Assembly: GCA_964387745.1 (NCBI GenBank)
Contig: CAYLXL010000030.1
Coordinates: 1-25,624, forward strand
Length of the DNA: 25,624 nucleotides
Direction of reading: 5' to 3'
From: JAGOUU01 sp964387745
GTDB lineage: Bacteria; Pseudomonadota; Gammaproteobacteria; JAGOUU01
Shown here: piece after piece, positions 7,224 through 16,034 of the stretch
Position numbering within the stretch: position 1 is the first letter of the stretch
How the letters are laid out: each line of letters starts with the position of its first letter
Position numbers and translations under genes: made by a program
The notes under the pieces: generated by a model
Database searches by the model: none
The model's input: only the letters and a program-made list of their open reading frames with translations
Told to the model about the DNA's origin: nothing

Positions 7224-7372
7224 ATCTTCCCCTTTAGGGGAAGTACCTTTTGCAAAGCAAAAGGGGAAGGGGTTGATTTAAATGTGGCACAACCTTCATT
7301 AGAACGTGCAAAGCTTGAACCAACCCCATCGACCTTCGCTACGCGAAGGCCACTTCCCCTAAAGGGGAAGAT
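7224..7372. repeat. MITE-like palindromic element between nuoL and nuoM
   Basis: A 149-bp element with perfect 20-bp terminal inverted repeats: cttcccctttaggggaag at 7226-7243, its exact reverse complement at 7353-7370, plus two more paired bases on each side. Each terminal repeat is itself a hairpin (CTTCCCC/GGGGAAG). A second hairpin lies inside each arm: CCTTTTGC-AAA-GCAAAAGG at 7246-7264 on the left, and CCTTCGC-TAC-GCGAAGG at 7333-7349 on the right. The arms stay roughly complementary for about 55 bases. No protein is credible in it, no clear target-site duplication is visible, and it starts only six bases after the nuoL stop. Confidence 0.8.
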
Positions 7373-7378
7373 CAATAT

Positions 7379-9352
7379 CTACCAAATCATCAAAACAATA
7401 AATATTAGCAAACCTAATATCATGAAAAATATATAATTGTACAAATAACCAGTCTGTAGTTTTTTCAAGACTGCTGAAATGCTGACAAAACTATTAGCAG
7501 TACCATTGACCAAAACAGCATCAATAAAGCCCATGTCGAATTTATAAGCTGTAAATGAACTCAATGCTCTAAAGCCGCGAGCAATAACTTTTTCGTAAAA
7601 TAAGTCAAAACCATATTTATTATATAATACTGTATTAACAGCCCTAGCTTTATTGTTAACTGCCGTTGACCACTCTGGTCTTAGCACATAAAACAAATAA
7701 GCCGTAGCCACACCTGACATAGCTAACCAGAATGGTAAATGGAATATTGAACTTAATCCCATCTTAAACCAACCTTCATATTCATGAGCTAGATGATTAG
7801 TAATGATATTGTTTTGAGGTAAGACAACTATAGCCTGCCTAAAAAAGCCAGTCAGTGCGTCACTAAAAATTAGGCTGTCAACAGTTAATAAACCTATCAA
7901 AATAGACGGGATTGCTAACAAAATTAATGGCACGGTAACAACCGCTTCGGTCTCATGTAGATGTTCTTGTGTATGATGATCCATACGTTCTTTAGTATGA
8001 AAAACTAAAAAGAATAGTCTAAAACTATATAAAGCAGTAATAAATACACTCGTTAACACCGCAAAATAAGCATACGAAGCACCAGGTAAATGAAGAGCAC
8101 CCACAGCTTCAATAATTAAATCTTTTGAGTAAAAACCAGAAAAAAACGGAAAGCCAATCAAAGCTAAATTACCCGCTAAACTTGTAAGATAAGTTATTGG
8201 CATATATTTCTTCAAGTTACCCATTTTCCAGATATCTTGCTCATGGTGCATCGCAATAATAACTGACCCTGCACTTAAGAATAATAAAGCTTTAAAGAAC
8301 GCGTGTGTAAATAAATGAAATATAGCAATACTATAAACAGAAGCACCTAAAGCAACGACCATATAGCCTAATTGCGACAAAGTTGAATATGCTACAATAC
8401 GCTTAATGTCATTTTGAATAATCCCTAATATACCCATAAATAAAGCCGTAGTGGCGCCAATCACTAAAATAAAACTTCTGGCTGTAGCACTGTGTTCAAA
8501 TAATGGCGACATCCTAGCAACCATGAACACACCAGCAGTTACCATCGTGGCAGCGTGAATCAGTGCAGATATAGGCGTTGGACCTTCCATTGAATCTGGT
8601 AACCAAACATGTAATGGCACCTGCGCTGATTTGGCCATAGCGCCAATAAATAGACAGATACAAATTAAAGTCATAACTGACCAATCAATATTAGGCAGAA
8701 CCTGGATCATTAAGTTTTTATCGGCAAATTGAGCCACTTGAGCAAAAATTTCTTGATAATTAAACGTGCCAAAATACATATAAACTGCAGCAATGCCTAG
8801 AATAAATCCTAGATCACCCACTCTATTGACTAAAAAGGCTTTTAAATTAGCAAAAATAGCTGTTTCTTTTTTGAACCAGAAGCCAATTAATAAATAAGAA
8901 ACTAAGCCAACGCCTTCCCAACCAAAAAATAATTGAATCAGATTATTAGACATGACGAGCATTAACATCATGAAAGTGAATAACGAAATATAACTAAAGA
9001 ATCTAGTATATCCTGGATCATCAGACATATAGCCTATGGTATAAATATGCACCATCAATGACACAAATGTTACAACTGTCATCATGATAACGGTCAATCT
9101 GTCGATTAAAAAACCAACTTCAAAATTTAGTTTACCTATAGATAACCAGTTATAAGCTGTAAATTCAAACTGGCTAACATCGTTATTTATCAAATAATAA
9201 AGAACATAAAAAGACAAAGCGCTAGAAAAAGCTAATAAGCTACAAGTTAACCAGTGAGCCGCGCTGCGTGAAATAGATTTATTAGATAAACCAGTTATAA
9301 CAGCACCCAGTAAAGGTGCCAAAACAATCCATAAAACAATATTATTTACCAT
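7379..9352 (-). CDS. nuoL: NADH-quinone oxidoreductase subunit L
   Basis: The largest antiporter-like subunit at the distal end of the complex I membrane arm, with the long lateral helix at its C-terminus. At 657 residues it is somewhat longer than E. coli NuoL (613). Family residues visible are E146 (FFGWEGVGLVSYLLIGFW), D180 (NRVGDLGF), K241 (GAMAKSAQVPLHVWLPDSMEGPTPISALIHAATMV, quoted only in part here) and LVFHTKER in the loop before the last third. The C-terminus YNYIFFMILGLLIFIVLMIW is the final membrane anchor. The ATG is preceded by AGGT, seven bases after the nuoK stop. Confidence 0.97.
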   Translation of the reverse strand: MVNNIVLWIVLAPLLGAVITGLSNKSISRSAAHWLTCSLLAFSSALSFYVLYYLINNDVSQFEFTAYNWLSIGKLNFEVGFLIDRLTVIMMTVVTFVSLMVHIYTIGYMSDDPGYTRFFSYISLFTFMMLMLVMSNNLIQLFFGWEGVGLVSYLLIGFWFKKETAIFANLKAFLVNRVGDLGFILGIAAVYMYFGTFNYQEIFAQVAQFADKNLMIQVLPNIDWSVMTLICICLFIGAMAKSAQVPLHVWLPDSMEGPTPISALIHAATMVTAGVFMVARMSPLFEHSATARSFILVIGATTALFMGILGIIQNDIKRIVAYSTLSQLGYMVVALGASVYSIAIFHLFTHAFFKALLFLSAGSVIIAMHHEQDIWKMGNLKKYMPITYLTSLAGNLALIGFPFFSGFYSKDLIIEAVGALHLPGASYAYFAVLTSVFITALYSFRLFFLVFHTKERMDHHTQEHLHETEAVVTVPLILLAIPSILIGLLTVDSLIFSDALTGFFRQAIVVLPQNNIITNHLAHEYEGWFKMGLSSIFHLPFWLAMSGVATAYLFYVLRPEWSTAVNNKARAVNTVLYNKYGFDLFYEKVIARGFRALSSFTAYKFDMGFIDAVLVNGTANSFVSISAVLKKLQTGYLYNYIFFMILGLLIFIVLMIW

Positions 9353-9359
9353 TGCAAAC

Positions 9360-9671
9360 CTAACCTTTTAAGGCATTTAATTGTTCAACATTTATCGTTT
9401 GTTTATTTCTAAAATAGACCACAAGAATAGCAAGGCCAATCGCTGATTCTGCTGCGGCTACCGTCAAGATAAAAAATACGAATATTTGCCCATGTATATT
9501 TTGTAAGTAATGGGAAAACGCAACAAAGTTAGTATTAATAGCCAATAGCATTAACTCAATGCACATTAACAATACAATAAGATTTTTACGATTGATAATG
9601 ATCCCAGCAATACTAATACTAAAGATGAGACTAGATAAAATTAAATAATGGCTTAACCCTAAGGAACTCAT
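9360..9671 (-). CDS. nuoK: NADH-quinone oxidoreductase subunit K
   Basis: A small three-helix membrane subunit of complex I, 103 residues from the ATG at 9671 (E. coli has 100). The two glutamates in membrane helices needed for proton transfer are present: E39 (MCIELMLLAINT) and E75 (AAAESAIGLAILVVYFRN), matching E36 and E72 of E. coli with a constant offset of three. A GTG three codons upstream could also start the frame, but AGGTGG (9677-9682) lies at the right distance for the ATG and overlaps that GTG and the nuoJ stop. The gene is tightly coupled to nuoJ and nuoL. Confidence 0.95.
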   Translation of the reverse strand: MSSLGLSHYLILSSLIFSISIAGIIINRKNLIVLLMCIELMLLAINTNFVAFSHYLQNIHGQIFVFFILTVAAAESAIGLAILVVYFRNKQTINVEQLNALKG

Positions 9672-9676
9672 GACAT

Positions 9677-9682
9677 CCACCT
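9677..9682 (-). promoter_or_regulatory. Ribosome-binding site deciding the nuoK start
   Basis: AGGTGG on the minus strand is five bases before the ATG at 9669-9671 and overlaps the nuoJ stop codon. It rules out the GTG at 9678-9680, which lies within the site itself. Confidence 0.75.
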
Positions 9683-10316
9683 ATTTATTATCCATATTAA
9701 TAATTTTTAATCTACTAGCTTTGGTCACTTGCACCTGGCTGCGGATATCTTGTTTTTTGCTTAACTTAGCACCACGAAATGCTAAAGCAATCGCCGCTAT
9801 AATAGCTACCATCAGTAAAGCGGCAGCTAGTTCAAAGCTATATATATAATTGGTATACAACTCCAAACCTAATGCTTTAATATTACTATAAGCAGATGAA
9901 ACATCTTCTGTAGGGATATATCTACTACTTGCAAAATAACCACTTAACATTGCTTTATATAAAACTGCAAAAAAGCCTATTGATAGCGCGACAGCAATCG
10001 GAAAGTATTTATTAAATCCTTCATACATCGCAGAAACATCAACATCAAGCATCATCACAACAAATAGAAACAACACCATAACTGCGCCCACATACACAAC
10101 TATCAATGTTAATGCTAAGAACTCAGCATTGACTAATAGCCACAACCCTGTGCTCACCACGAAGGCTAGTACTAAACTTAATACAGCCTTAACTGGATGC
10201 CGTGCTAAAATAACTGCACAACTGCTAGTGACTAAAATTGCACTAAACAGATAAAACAAAGCTAATTTCACATCAATCGTTATATTAGTCATATTAGTCA
10301 TATTATCTAAACTCAT
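9681..10316 (-). CDS. nuoJ: NADH-quinone oxidoreductase subunit J
   Basis: A membrane subunit of complex I with five predicted helices. It contains the conserved region VVYVGAVMVLFLFVVMML (helix 3, with a pi-bulge in known structures), and RHPVKAVLSLVLAFV earlier. It has 211 residues including a polar, charged C-terminal tail from about residue 182. The frame starts at ATG 10316, overlapping the end of nuoI by 14 bases. No strong ribosome-binding site is visible, so translation is likely coupled to nuoI. The N-terminus has three Met codons close together (residues 1, 6 and 9), leaving the exact start uncertain by a few residues. Confidence 0.95.
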   Translation of the reverse strand: MSLDNMTNMTNITIDVKLALFYLFSAILVTSSCAVILARHPVKAVLSLVLAFVVSTGLWLLVNAEFLALTLIVVYVGAVMVLFLFVVMMLDVDVSAMYEGFNKYFPIAVALSIGFFAVLYKAMLSGYFASSRYIPTEDVSSAYSNIKALGLELYTNYIYSFELAAALLMVAIIAAIALAFRGAKLSKKQDIRSQVQVTKASRLKIINMDNK

Positions 10317-10794
10317 GATCTTGTTCGCGGTCTTCGCTAATTAATTTTTCGTATTTATCGCCAATTGCTAATAATTGTTCTTTATTTAAAACTCTGTTTT
10401 TAGACTCTTCAAAATGGTAACTAGAAACTGAAGTTTCAACAATTGAATCCACAGGGCAAGACTCTTCACAGAAACCACAATAGATACATTTGAACATATC
10501 TATTTCATATTTAGTCGTTCTTCTTGAGCCATCTGCACGTTGTTCTGATTCTATTGTAATAGCTAATGCTGGGCATACTGCTTCACACAGTTTACAAGCG
10601 ATACAACGCTCTTCCCCATTCGGGTATCTACGCAATGCATGCATTCCCCGAAATCTAGGTGACTTAGGCGTTTCTTCTTCTGGGAACTGTACCGTAATTT
10701 TCTTACTAAACAAATGTTTGCCAGTCTGCTTAAGACCAACTAGTAATTCCCAAAGTAGAAAACTTTTTAGATAATGGCTTATTTTCTTAATCAC
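10303..10794 (-). CDS. nuoI: NADH-quinone oxidoreductase subunit I (2x[4Fe-4S] ferredoxin-like, GTG start)
   Basis: A peripheral-arm subunit that carries clusters N6a and N6b and passes electrons from NuoG to NuoB. The two ferredoxin motifs are complete: C64-x2-C67-x2-C70-x3-C74-P and C103-x2-C106-x2-C109-x3-C113-P. The N-terminal amphipathic helix (HYLKSFLLWELLVGLKQT) anchors it to the membrane arm. At 163 residues it is the short form typical of alphaproteobacterial and Legionella-like complexes (E. coli has 180). The start is GTG at 10794 with AGGTGA four bases upstream. It lies 42 bp after nuoH and overlaps nuoJ. Confidence 0.97.
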   Translation of the reverse strand: MIKKISHYLKSFLLWELLVGLKQTGKHLFSKKITVQFPEEETPKSPRFRGMHALRRYPNGEERCIACKLCEAVCPALAITIESEQRADGSRRTTKYEIDMFKCIYCGFCEESCPVDSIVETSVSSYHFEESKNRVLNKEQLLAIGDKYEKLISEDREQDHEFR

Positions 10795-10836
10795 TATTTC
10801 ACCTAACTCTACAAATTCTGATCATTCTATAATCTT

Positions 10837-11877
10837 TTAGGTATACCAAGGACCTATATGGTACCTAACCATGAATGCAACAACAAAAATCCAAACTACA
10901 GTAACAGGTATAAATACTTTCCAACCTAAACGCATAAGTTGATCATAACGATACCTAGGGAACGTGGCACGAATCCATAAAAACAACAATAAGAAAAAGC
11001 TTACTTTGGCAAATAACCATACTATACCTGGTACGAAAGCGAAAATATTCTCCAAATACGGCACACCTTCAAACGGCGATAACCACCCGCCTAAATAAAA
11101 CAATGATGCAATCATCGCCATTAGAATCATATTGGCATATTCTGCTAGGAAAAATACGGCAAAAGTCATACCACCATATTCTACGTGGAAACCCGCCACA
11201 ATTTCTGACTCCCCTTCAGCTAAGTCAAAAGGAGCACGATTGGTTTCTGCAAGCGCGCATATCCAGTGAATAACGCATAAAGGCAATAATGGCAACCAAT
11301 ACCAATGTAAAATACCACCAACTTGTTTATTAACAATCTCAGTCAAATTCAAACTTTGTGCTGACATCAAGACACCGATTAAAGCAAAGCCCATAGCAAT
11401 TTCATAAGATATAATCTGCGCAGCTGAACGCATCGATCCTAAAAAAGCATACTTAGAATTAGACGCCCAACCAGCAATAATAATCCCATATACGCCTAAA
11501 GATGTCATTGCAAGAATATAAAGCACTCCTGCATTAATATCCGATAAAACAAGACCATTACCAAACGGTATCACCGCCCAGGCGGCAATTGCTGGCGCCA
11601 TAGCTAAAGCAGGAGCAACAACAAATAAGTATAAATTAGATTTTTTTGGGAAAATAATTTCTTTAAACATTAATTTAATCGCATCAGCGATAGGCTGTAA
11701 TAACCCTCTGAATCCTACGCGATTAGGCCCTATCCTATCTTGCATAAAGCCTATGACTTTACGTTCAGCAAGTGTTAAATAAGCTACGGCTCCCAATAAG
11801 CCACCTACAACTAGCAGTACTTTTCCAAGTAGCATCAATACACTAAATAAATCGTCGTAATTTGTAATGTCGAACAT
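10837..11877 (-). CDS. nuoH: NADH-quinone oxidoreductase subunit H
   Basis: The membrane subunit that forms the quinone chamber at the junction of the two arms, 346 residues and about eight to nine helices. Conserved stretches are AERKVIGFMQDRIGPNRVG (37-55), which faces the quinone tunnel, and AETNRAPFDLAEGESEIVAG (210-229), the acidic loop proposed to couple quinone reduction to proton transfer. GWASNSKYAFLGSMRSAAQ (136-154) is also typical. Its ATG lies 14 bp after the nuoG stop, preceded by GTGAG. Confidence 0.97.
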   Translation of the reverse strand: MFDITNYDDLFSVLMLLGKVLLVVGGLLGAVAYLTLAERKVIGFMQDRIGPNRVGFRGLLQPIADAIKLMFKEIIFPKKSNLYLFVVAPALAMAPAIAAWAVIPFGNGLVLSDINAGVLYILAMTSLGVYGIIIAGWASNSKYAFLGSMRSAAQIISYEIAMGFALIGVLMSAQSLNLTEIVNKQVGGILHWYWLPLLPLCVIHWICALAETNRAPFDLAEGESEIVAGFHVEYGGMTFAVFFLAEYANMILMAMIASLFYLGGWLSPFEGVPYLENIFAFVPGIVWLFAKVSFFLLLFLWIRATFPRYRYDQLMRLGWKVFIPVTVVWIFVVAFMVRYHIGPWYT

Positions 11878-11891
11878 TATTACTCACACTT

Positions 11892-14252
11892 TTATTGTTT
11901 ACTTATCACTACATAACTATAAGGATTAGCTATAGTTAATGTTTCATCATGGCCAGTAGTCATATAGACAGTATTTTCTGGTAATCTAGAGTCAATTAGA
12001 ACTGGCAATACAGTTTGCACAGCTGAGTTATCACTAGCTGCTATACTTACAAGAGATTTATTGCTATCTAACCTTAAATTTTCTGCTAACTTAGAGCTAA
12101 TATATAAATACTTGCCCTGCTCAGCATCAGCGGTTTGTTGCAAACTTTTGGCTCTTCTCACAATGTTATCTATTCGGTAACAATTAGTTTCTGAAATTAA
12201 TATTATGTTGCCACTATTTGAGTTTGACTTAGTGTTCAATGCATTATTGATAGCCACATTCGTAGATTGATTATCAGTTTTATCTCTGTTTTGTTCAACT
12301 AGCTCAACTAGCTCTAATACTTCTTGTTTAACATCTAAACTAGACTCATAAGTGAAATCTTCTTGCGGTAAATCTAATAATTTTGCTAGCGCACATAAAA
12401 TTTTCCATAAAGGTCTAACTGTACTACCTTGTTGTGCTCCTAAAGCTGCACTAAAAGACTGCCAGGTGCCTTCTAAATTAACAAAAGTACCGGAAGTTTC
12501 TGTAAATGGCGCCATTGGTAATACTAAATCTGCGTAATCCTTAATAGCATCACTGATAAATGGCGAGAAAGATATTACTTTATTAGCTGTTTTTAATTTT
12601 CTAATAAAATTATAACCATCAGCACAATCATACTCTGGCTCAATATTAAATAATAAATAAGTACCAGCATTAAAATCTTGTGCTAGCACAGGGTCATCCA
12701 CATTCATTGAGCTATTCGTTGCATTAAGAGCGTAGTGCAGGCCTTGAGCATTAGCACCTTCAGTAAGAATAACTACTGTGCAATTAGTTAATTGCTTAAG
12801 AGCTATTAATAACTCATAAAATTTTACATAATCAGGATGATTAACTGCTAATTCGCCAACAATAATATACGATTTATTGCTGTTTTTAAGGTTATAGCCG
12901 ATGCTATCAGTAATTTTAGATTCAGCCGCCTGCTCTTTATCTTCAGATAAATAATTTACTAAAGCTTGTAACTCAGCCAGCATAGCATGAGCACCAACAA
13001 CGTGATCATGAGTAACTTTGTAATTCCAATCATAACCTATTGGATTAAGAGCATGTACTTTAGCACCCGCTAAACTTGCTTTTCTAATACGGTGATTCAA
13101 CAACGGTATAGTTTTTCTTGGACTACCGCCTATTAATAAAATATTATCTGCTTTTTCTATTTCACTAAGATTGATTACATTATTAGCTGTATTATTGATC
13201 GCATAAAATTTACTGTCGTTTTTTAATCTAAAGTCGATATTATGACACCCGAGTTTTCTTAAGATCTTTTGTGCCAAATAACCTTCTTCAACTGTACAGT
13301 TTGGTGATAGCAAGGCAATAAGATCTCTTGGATTAGCCTTAACTTGTTCATTAATGATTTCAACAGCTAAACTTAAAGCCGTTTCCCAATCAACAATTTG
13401 CATCTCACCATTGATTCTAGCCATTGGTGATAATAATCTTTCTTCGTGTTTCAATCCTTCGTAACTGAATCTATCACGATCTGATAACCAAACTTCGTTA
13501 AGAGCTTCGTTTTCTTTCGGTACAACACGTTTTAAATTATTGCGTAATGAATGGACATAAATATTAGAACCCAACGGATCATGTGGAGCAATACTTGGTC
13601 TTTGTTGTAACTCCCAAGTGCGAGCTGTAAAACGATAAGGTTTCGAGGTTAGTGCCCCTACTGGACAAACATCAATCATGTTACCTGATAATTCAGAATC
13701 AATAGCATTATTAATAAACGTACGTATTTCTAAATTTTCACCACGGCCAACTGCACCCATCTCACGTAAACCAGCTATTTCCTGGCCAAAACGTACACAA
13801 CGCGTACAATGGATACATCTCGTCATGCCTGTTGCAATCAATGGCCCTATATTTTCGTCTTTAACTGAACGTTTACCGCGATTAAATCTGGAGATATCTT
13901 TACCATACCCCATCGAAACATCTTGTAATTCACACTCGCCGCCTTGATCACAGATCGGGCAATCTAGAGGATGGTTAATTAGTAAAAACTCCATGACCGC
14001 TCGTTGCGCCATTAAAGCAATTGGTGACTGTGTTTTCACAACCATACCTTCTGCCACAGGAGTTGCACACGCTGGCAATGGTTTAGGGGCTTTAGCTACT
14101 TCAACCAAGCACATACGGCAATTAGCAGCAATTGATAACTTCTTATGGTAACAAAAACGAGGTATATGAATATTAGCATCATCTGCTGCTTCTATAACCA
14201 TAGAGCCTGGTTTAACTTCTAGCTCTTTACCATCGATCTCAATTTTAATCAT
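11892..14252 (-). CDS. nuoG: NADH-quinone oxidoreductase subunit G (no N7 cluster)
   Basis: The large iron-sulfur subunit of the peripheral arm, 786 residues. N1b [2Fe-2S] ligands are C34, C45, C48 and C62; N5 ligands H94, C98, C101 and C107; N4 ligands C146, C149, C152 and C196. A molybdopterin-oxidoreductase-like domain follows from about 220, without cofactor function in this family. No cysteine occurs between 197 and 318, so the extra N7 cluster of the E. coli protein is absent. A polar, low-complexity stretch (about 653-682, rich in Asn, Ser, Thr) separates the C-terminal 100 residues. The start has no clear ribosome-binding site and lies 15 bp after nuoF. Confidence 0.97.
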   Translation of the reverse strand: MIKIEIDGKELEVKPGSMVIEAADDANIHIPRFCYHKKLSIAANCRMCLVEVAKAPKPLPACATPVAEGMVVKTQSPIALMAQRAVMEFLLINHPLDCPICDQGGECELQDVSMGYGKDISRFNRGKRSVKDENIGPLIATGMTRCIHCTRCVRFGQEIAGLREMGAVGRGENLEIRTFINNAIDSELSGNMIDVCPVGALTSKPYRFTARTWELQQRPSIAPHDPLGSNIYVHSLRNNLKRVVPKENEALNEVWLSDRDRFSYEGLKHEERLLSPMARINGEMQIVDWETALSLAVEIINEQVKANPRDLIALLSPNCTVEEGYLAQKILRKLGCHNIDFRLKNDSKFYAINNTANNVINLSEIEKADNILLIGGSPRKTIPLLNHRIRKASLAGAKVHALNPIGYDWNYKVTHDHVVGAHAMLAELQALVNYLSEDKEQAAESKITDSIGYNLKNSNKSYIIVGELAVNHPDYVKFYELLIALKQLTNCTVVILTEGANAQGLHYALNATNSSMNVDDPVLAQDFNAGTYLLFNIEPEYDCADGYNFIRKLKTANKVISFSPFISDAIKDYADLVLPMAPFTETSGTFVNLEGTWQSFSAALGAQQGSTVRPLWKILCALAKLLDLPQEDFTYESSLDVKQEVLELVELVEQNRDKTDNQSTNVAINNALNTKSNSNSGNIILISETNCYRIDNIVRRAKSLQQTADAEQGKYLYISSKLAENLRLDSNKSLVSIAASDNSAVQTVLPVLIDSRLPENTVYMTTGHDETLTIANPYSYVVISKQ

Positions 14253-14267
14253 ATTACGTTTTACACT

Positions 14268-15518
14268 TTATGCTTTACATTTAGCCACGAATTCGTGTTT
14301 AAAATATTTTAAGAAACTTTGTACTGGCATTGCTGCTGCGTCGGCTAGAGCACAAATTGTTCTACCCATCATGCCAGTTGCAACATCGTATAATAAATCT
14401 AAATCTTTTAATGTTGCATGCCCATGGTAGATATCATGTACCATACGCGCCACCCAACCTGTGCCCTCACGGCAAGGCGTACATTGACCACATGACTCTT
14501 CCGAATAAAAATGAGCAATCCGAGCAAGCACTTCAACCATACAGGTGCTATCATCCATAACGATAACTGCGCCTGATCCTAGCATTGATCCAGCACTAGA
14601 AATACTGTCATAATCCATGGTTAAACCCATCATAATGTCAGCTGGTAATACTGGCACAGATGATCCACCAGGGATAACAGCTTTTAACTTACGACCAGTT
14701 CTAACTCCGCCTGCCATTTCTAATAATTCGGCAAAGGGTGTGCCCATTGGGATTTCAAAATTACCAGGTTTATTGACATGACCTGACACACTGAATAATT
14801 TCACGCCGCCGTTATTTGGCTTACCTAAATCTAAAAACCACTGTCCGCCTTTTTCTAAGATAACCGGTACAGATGCATAGCTTTCAGTATTATTAATATT
14901 CGTAGGTCGGCCGTATAAACCAAAATTTGCTGGAAATGGTGGCTTAAAGCGAGGCATACCCTTTTTGCCTTCAAGAGACTCTAATAAAGCAGTTTCTTCA
15001 CCACAGATATAAGCACCTGCACCTGTTGTATTGTGCAGTTGAAAACTAATGCCTGAATTTAAAATATTTTCGCCAATCAACCCTGCTTCTCTTGCTTCTT
15101 TTAAAGCTGCTTCCATACGTTCTATTGGTTCTGCATATTCGGCACGAACGTAGTTATAACCAATAGTTGCATTCATAATATACCCAGCGATAGCCATGCC
15201 TTCGATAAGCTGGTGCGGGTTATAACGCATAATGTCACGGTCTTTACATGTCCCAGGTTCGCCCTCATCACTGTTGCAGACGACGTATTTTTGTCCTGGC
15301 GCGTTTCGGTTCACAAAACTAAATTTTAAACCGGTAGGAAACCCTGCGCCACCGCGACCACGTAAAGCCGACAATTTCAATTCTTTGATTAAATCATTAG
15401 GATCCGGCTTTTCGCTAAGAATTTTACGCCAGACTTTATATCCACCTGCTTTTTGATAAACATCAAGCAACCACGGTGTATCTAAATGAATTGTACGAAA
15501 ACAGACTTCGTTAACCAT
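14268..15518 (-). CDS. nuoF: NADH-quinone oxidoreductase subunit F (NADH/FMN-binding)
   Basis: The entry point of complex I: it oxidises NADH, holds FMN, and carries the N3 [4Fe-4S] cluster. The 416 residues show the Gly-rich nucleotide-binding loop GRGGAGFPTGLKF (54-66), the FMN-site segment NSDEGEPGTCKDR (82-94) and GAYICGEETALLESLEG (168-184). Cluster ligands are C343, C346 and C349 (SCGQCTPC) with C389 (RTICALADA). The gene starts at ATG 15518, 12 bp after nuoE; its ribosome-binding site is weak. Confidence 0.97.
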   Translation of the reverse strand: MVNEVCFRTIHLDTPWLLDVYQKAGGYKVWRKILSEKPDPNDLIKELKLSALRGRGGAGFPTGLKFSFVNRNAPGQKYVVCNSDEGEPGTCKDRDIMRYNPHQLIEGMAIAGYIMNATIGYNYVRAEYAEPIERMEAALKEAREAGLIGENILNSGISFQLHNTTGAGAYICGEETALLESLEGKKGMPRFKPPFPANFGLYGRPTNINNTESYASVPVILEKGGQWFLDLGKPNNGGVKLFSVSGHVNKPGNFEIPMGTPFAELLEMAGGVRTGRKLKAVIPGGSSVPVLPADIMMGLTMDYDSISSAGSMLGSGAVIVMDDSTCMVEVLARIAHFYSEESCGQCTPCREGTGWVARMVHDIYHGHATLKDLDLLYDVATGMMGRTICALADAAAMPVQSFLKYFKHEFVAKCKA

Positions 15519-15530
15519 ATTCTTATATTA

Positions 15531-16034
15531 TTATTCCAAACTAGCTAATATGTTATTTACTTTATCTATATTAAGATTTTCATAATATTTATCACCAATA
15601 GCAAACATTGGCGCTGCAGTACAAGCACCTAAACACTCTACTTCTTTCAAAGTAAATTTATTGTCAGCAGTTGTTTGACCAAAAGTAATACCTAATTTTT
15701 TTTCTAAATATTTCACAATATCTTTTGAGCCACAAAGCATACAAGAAATATTTGTACAAACTGAAATCTTATACTTACCTACGGGCTTGTGCTCGTACAT
15801 TGAATAAAAAGTAGCACACTCTTCAGCTGAAATTCTGGGTATGCTTAAATAATCAGCAACCGCAGCGATTAAGTCTTTAGTCAAATGACCGCTATTTTGT
15901 TCTTGCGCAATAAACAAACCAGCTAATAAAGCTGATTGCTTTTTATCTTCGGGAAATTTTTTTACCCAAACATCAATACGTTCTTTTGATTTGGTATCAA
16001 GCAGATTGGACAAATTTGTAGTTTGCATCAACAT
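15531..16034 (-). CDS. nuoE: NADH-quinone oxidoreductase subunit E (24-kDa, [2Fe-2S])
   Basis: A thioredoxin-fold subunit with the N1a [2Fe-2S] cluster next to NuoF. The 167 residues contain the ligand pairs C93/C98 (VCTNISCMLCG) and C134/C138 (ECLGACTAAPM). The start overlaps the nuoD stop (TAATG), with GAGGT upstream inside nuoD, so translation is coupled. A second Met at residue 3 is an alternative start. Confidence 0.97.
   Translation of the reverse strand: MLMQTTNLSNLLDTKSKERIDVWVKKFPEDKKQSALLAGLFIAQEQNSGHLTKDLIAAVADYLSIPRISAEECATFYSMYEHKPVGKYKISVCTNISCMLCGSKDIVKYLEKKLGITFGQTTADNKFTLKEVECLGACTAAPMFAIGDKYYENLNIDKVNNILASLE

Noticed and set aside
7353..7370. Intrinsic terminator between nuoL and nuoM
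   Set aside because: The hairpin is strong but is not followed by a U-tract on the minus strand, and nuoM and nuoN need readthrough.
7188..7436. Open frames on both strands through the palindromic element
   Set aside because: Both are made of the terminal repeats (FPFRG, LPLKGK) and one runs into nuoL antisense; neither has a ribosome-binding site.
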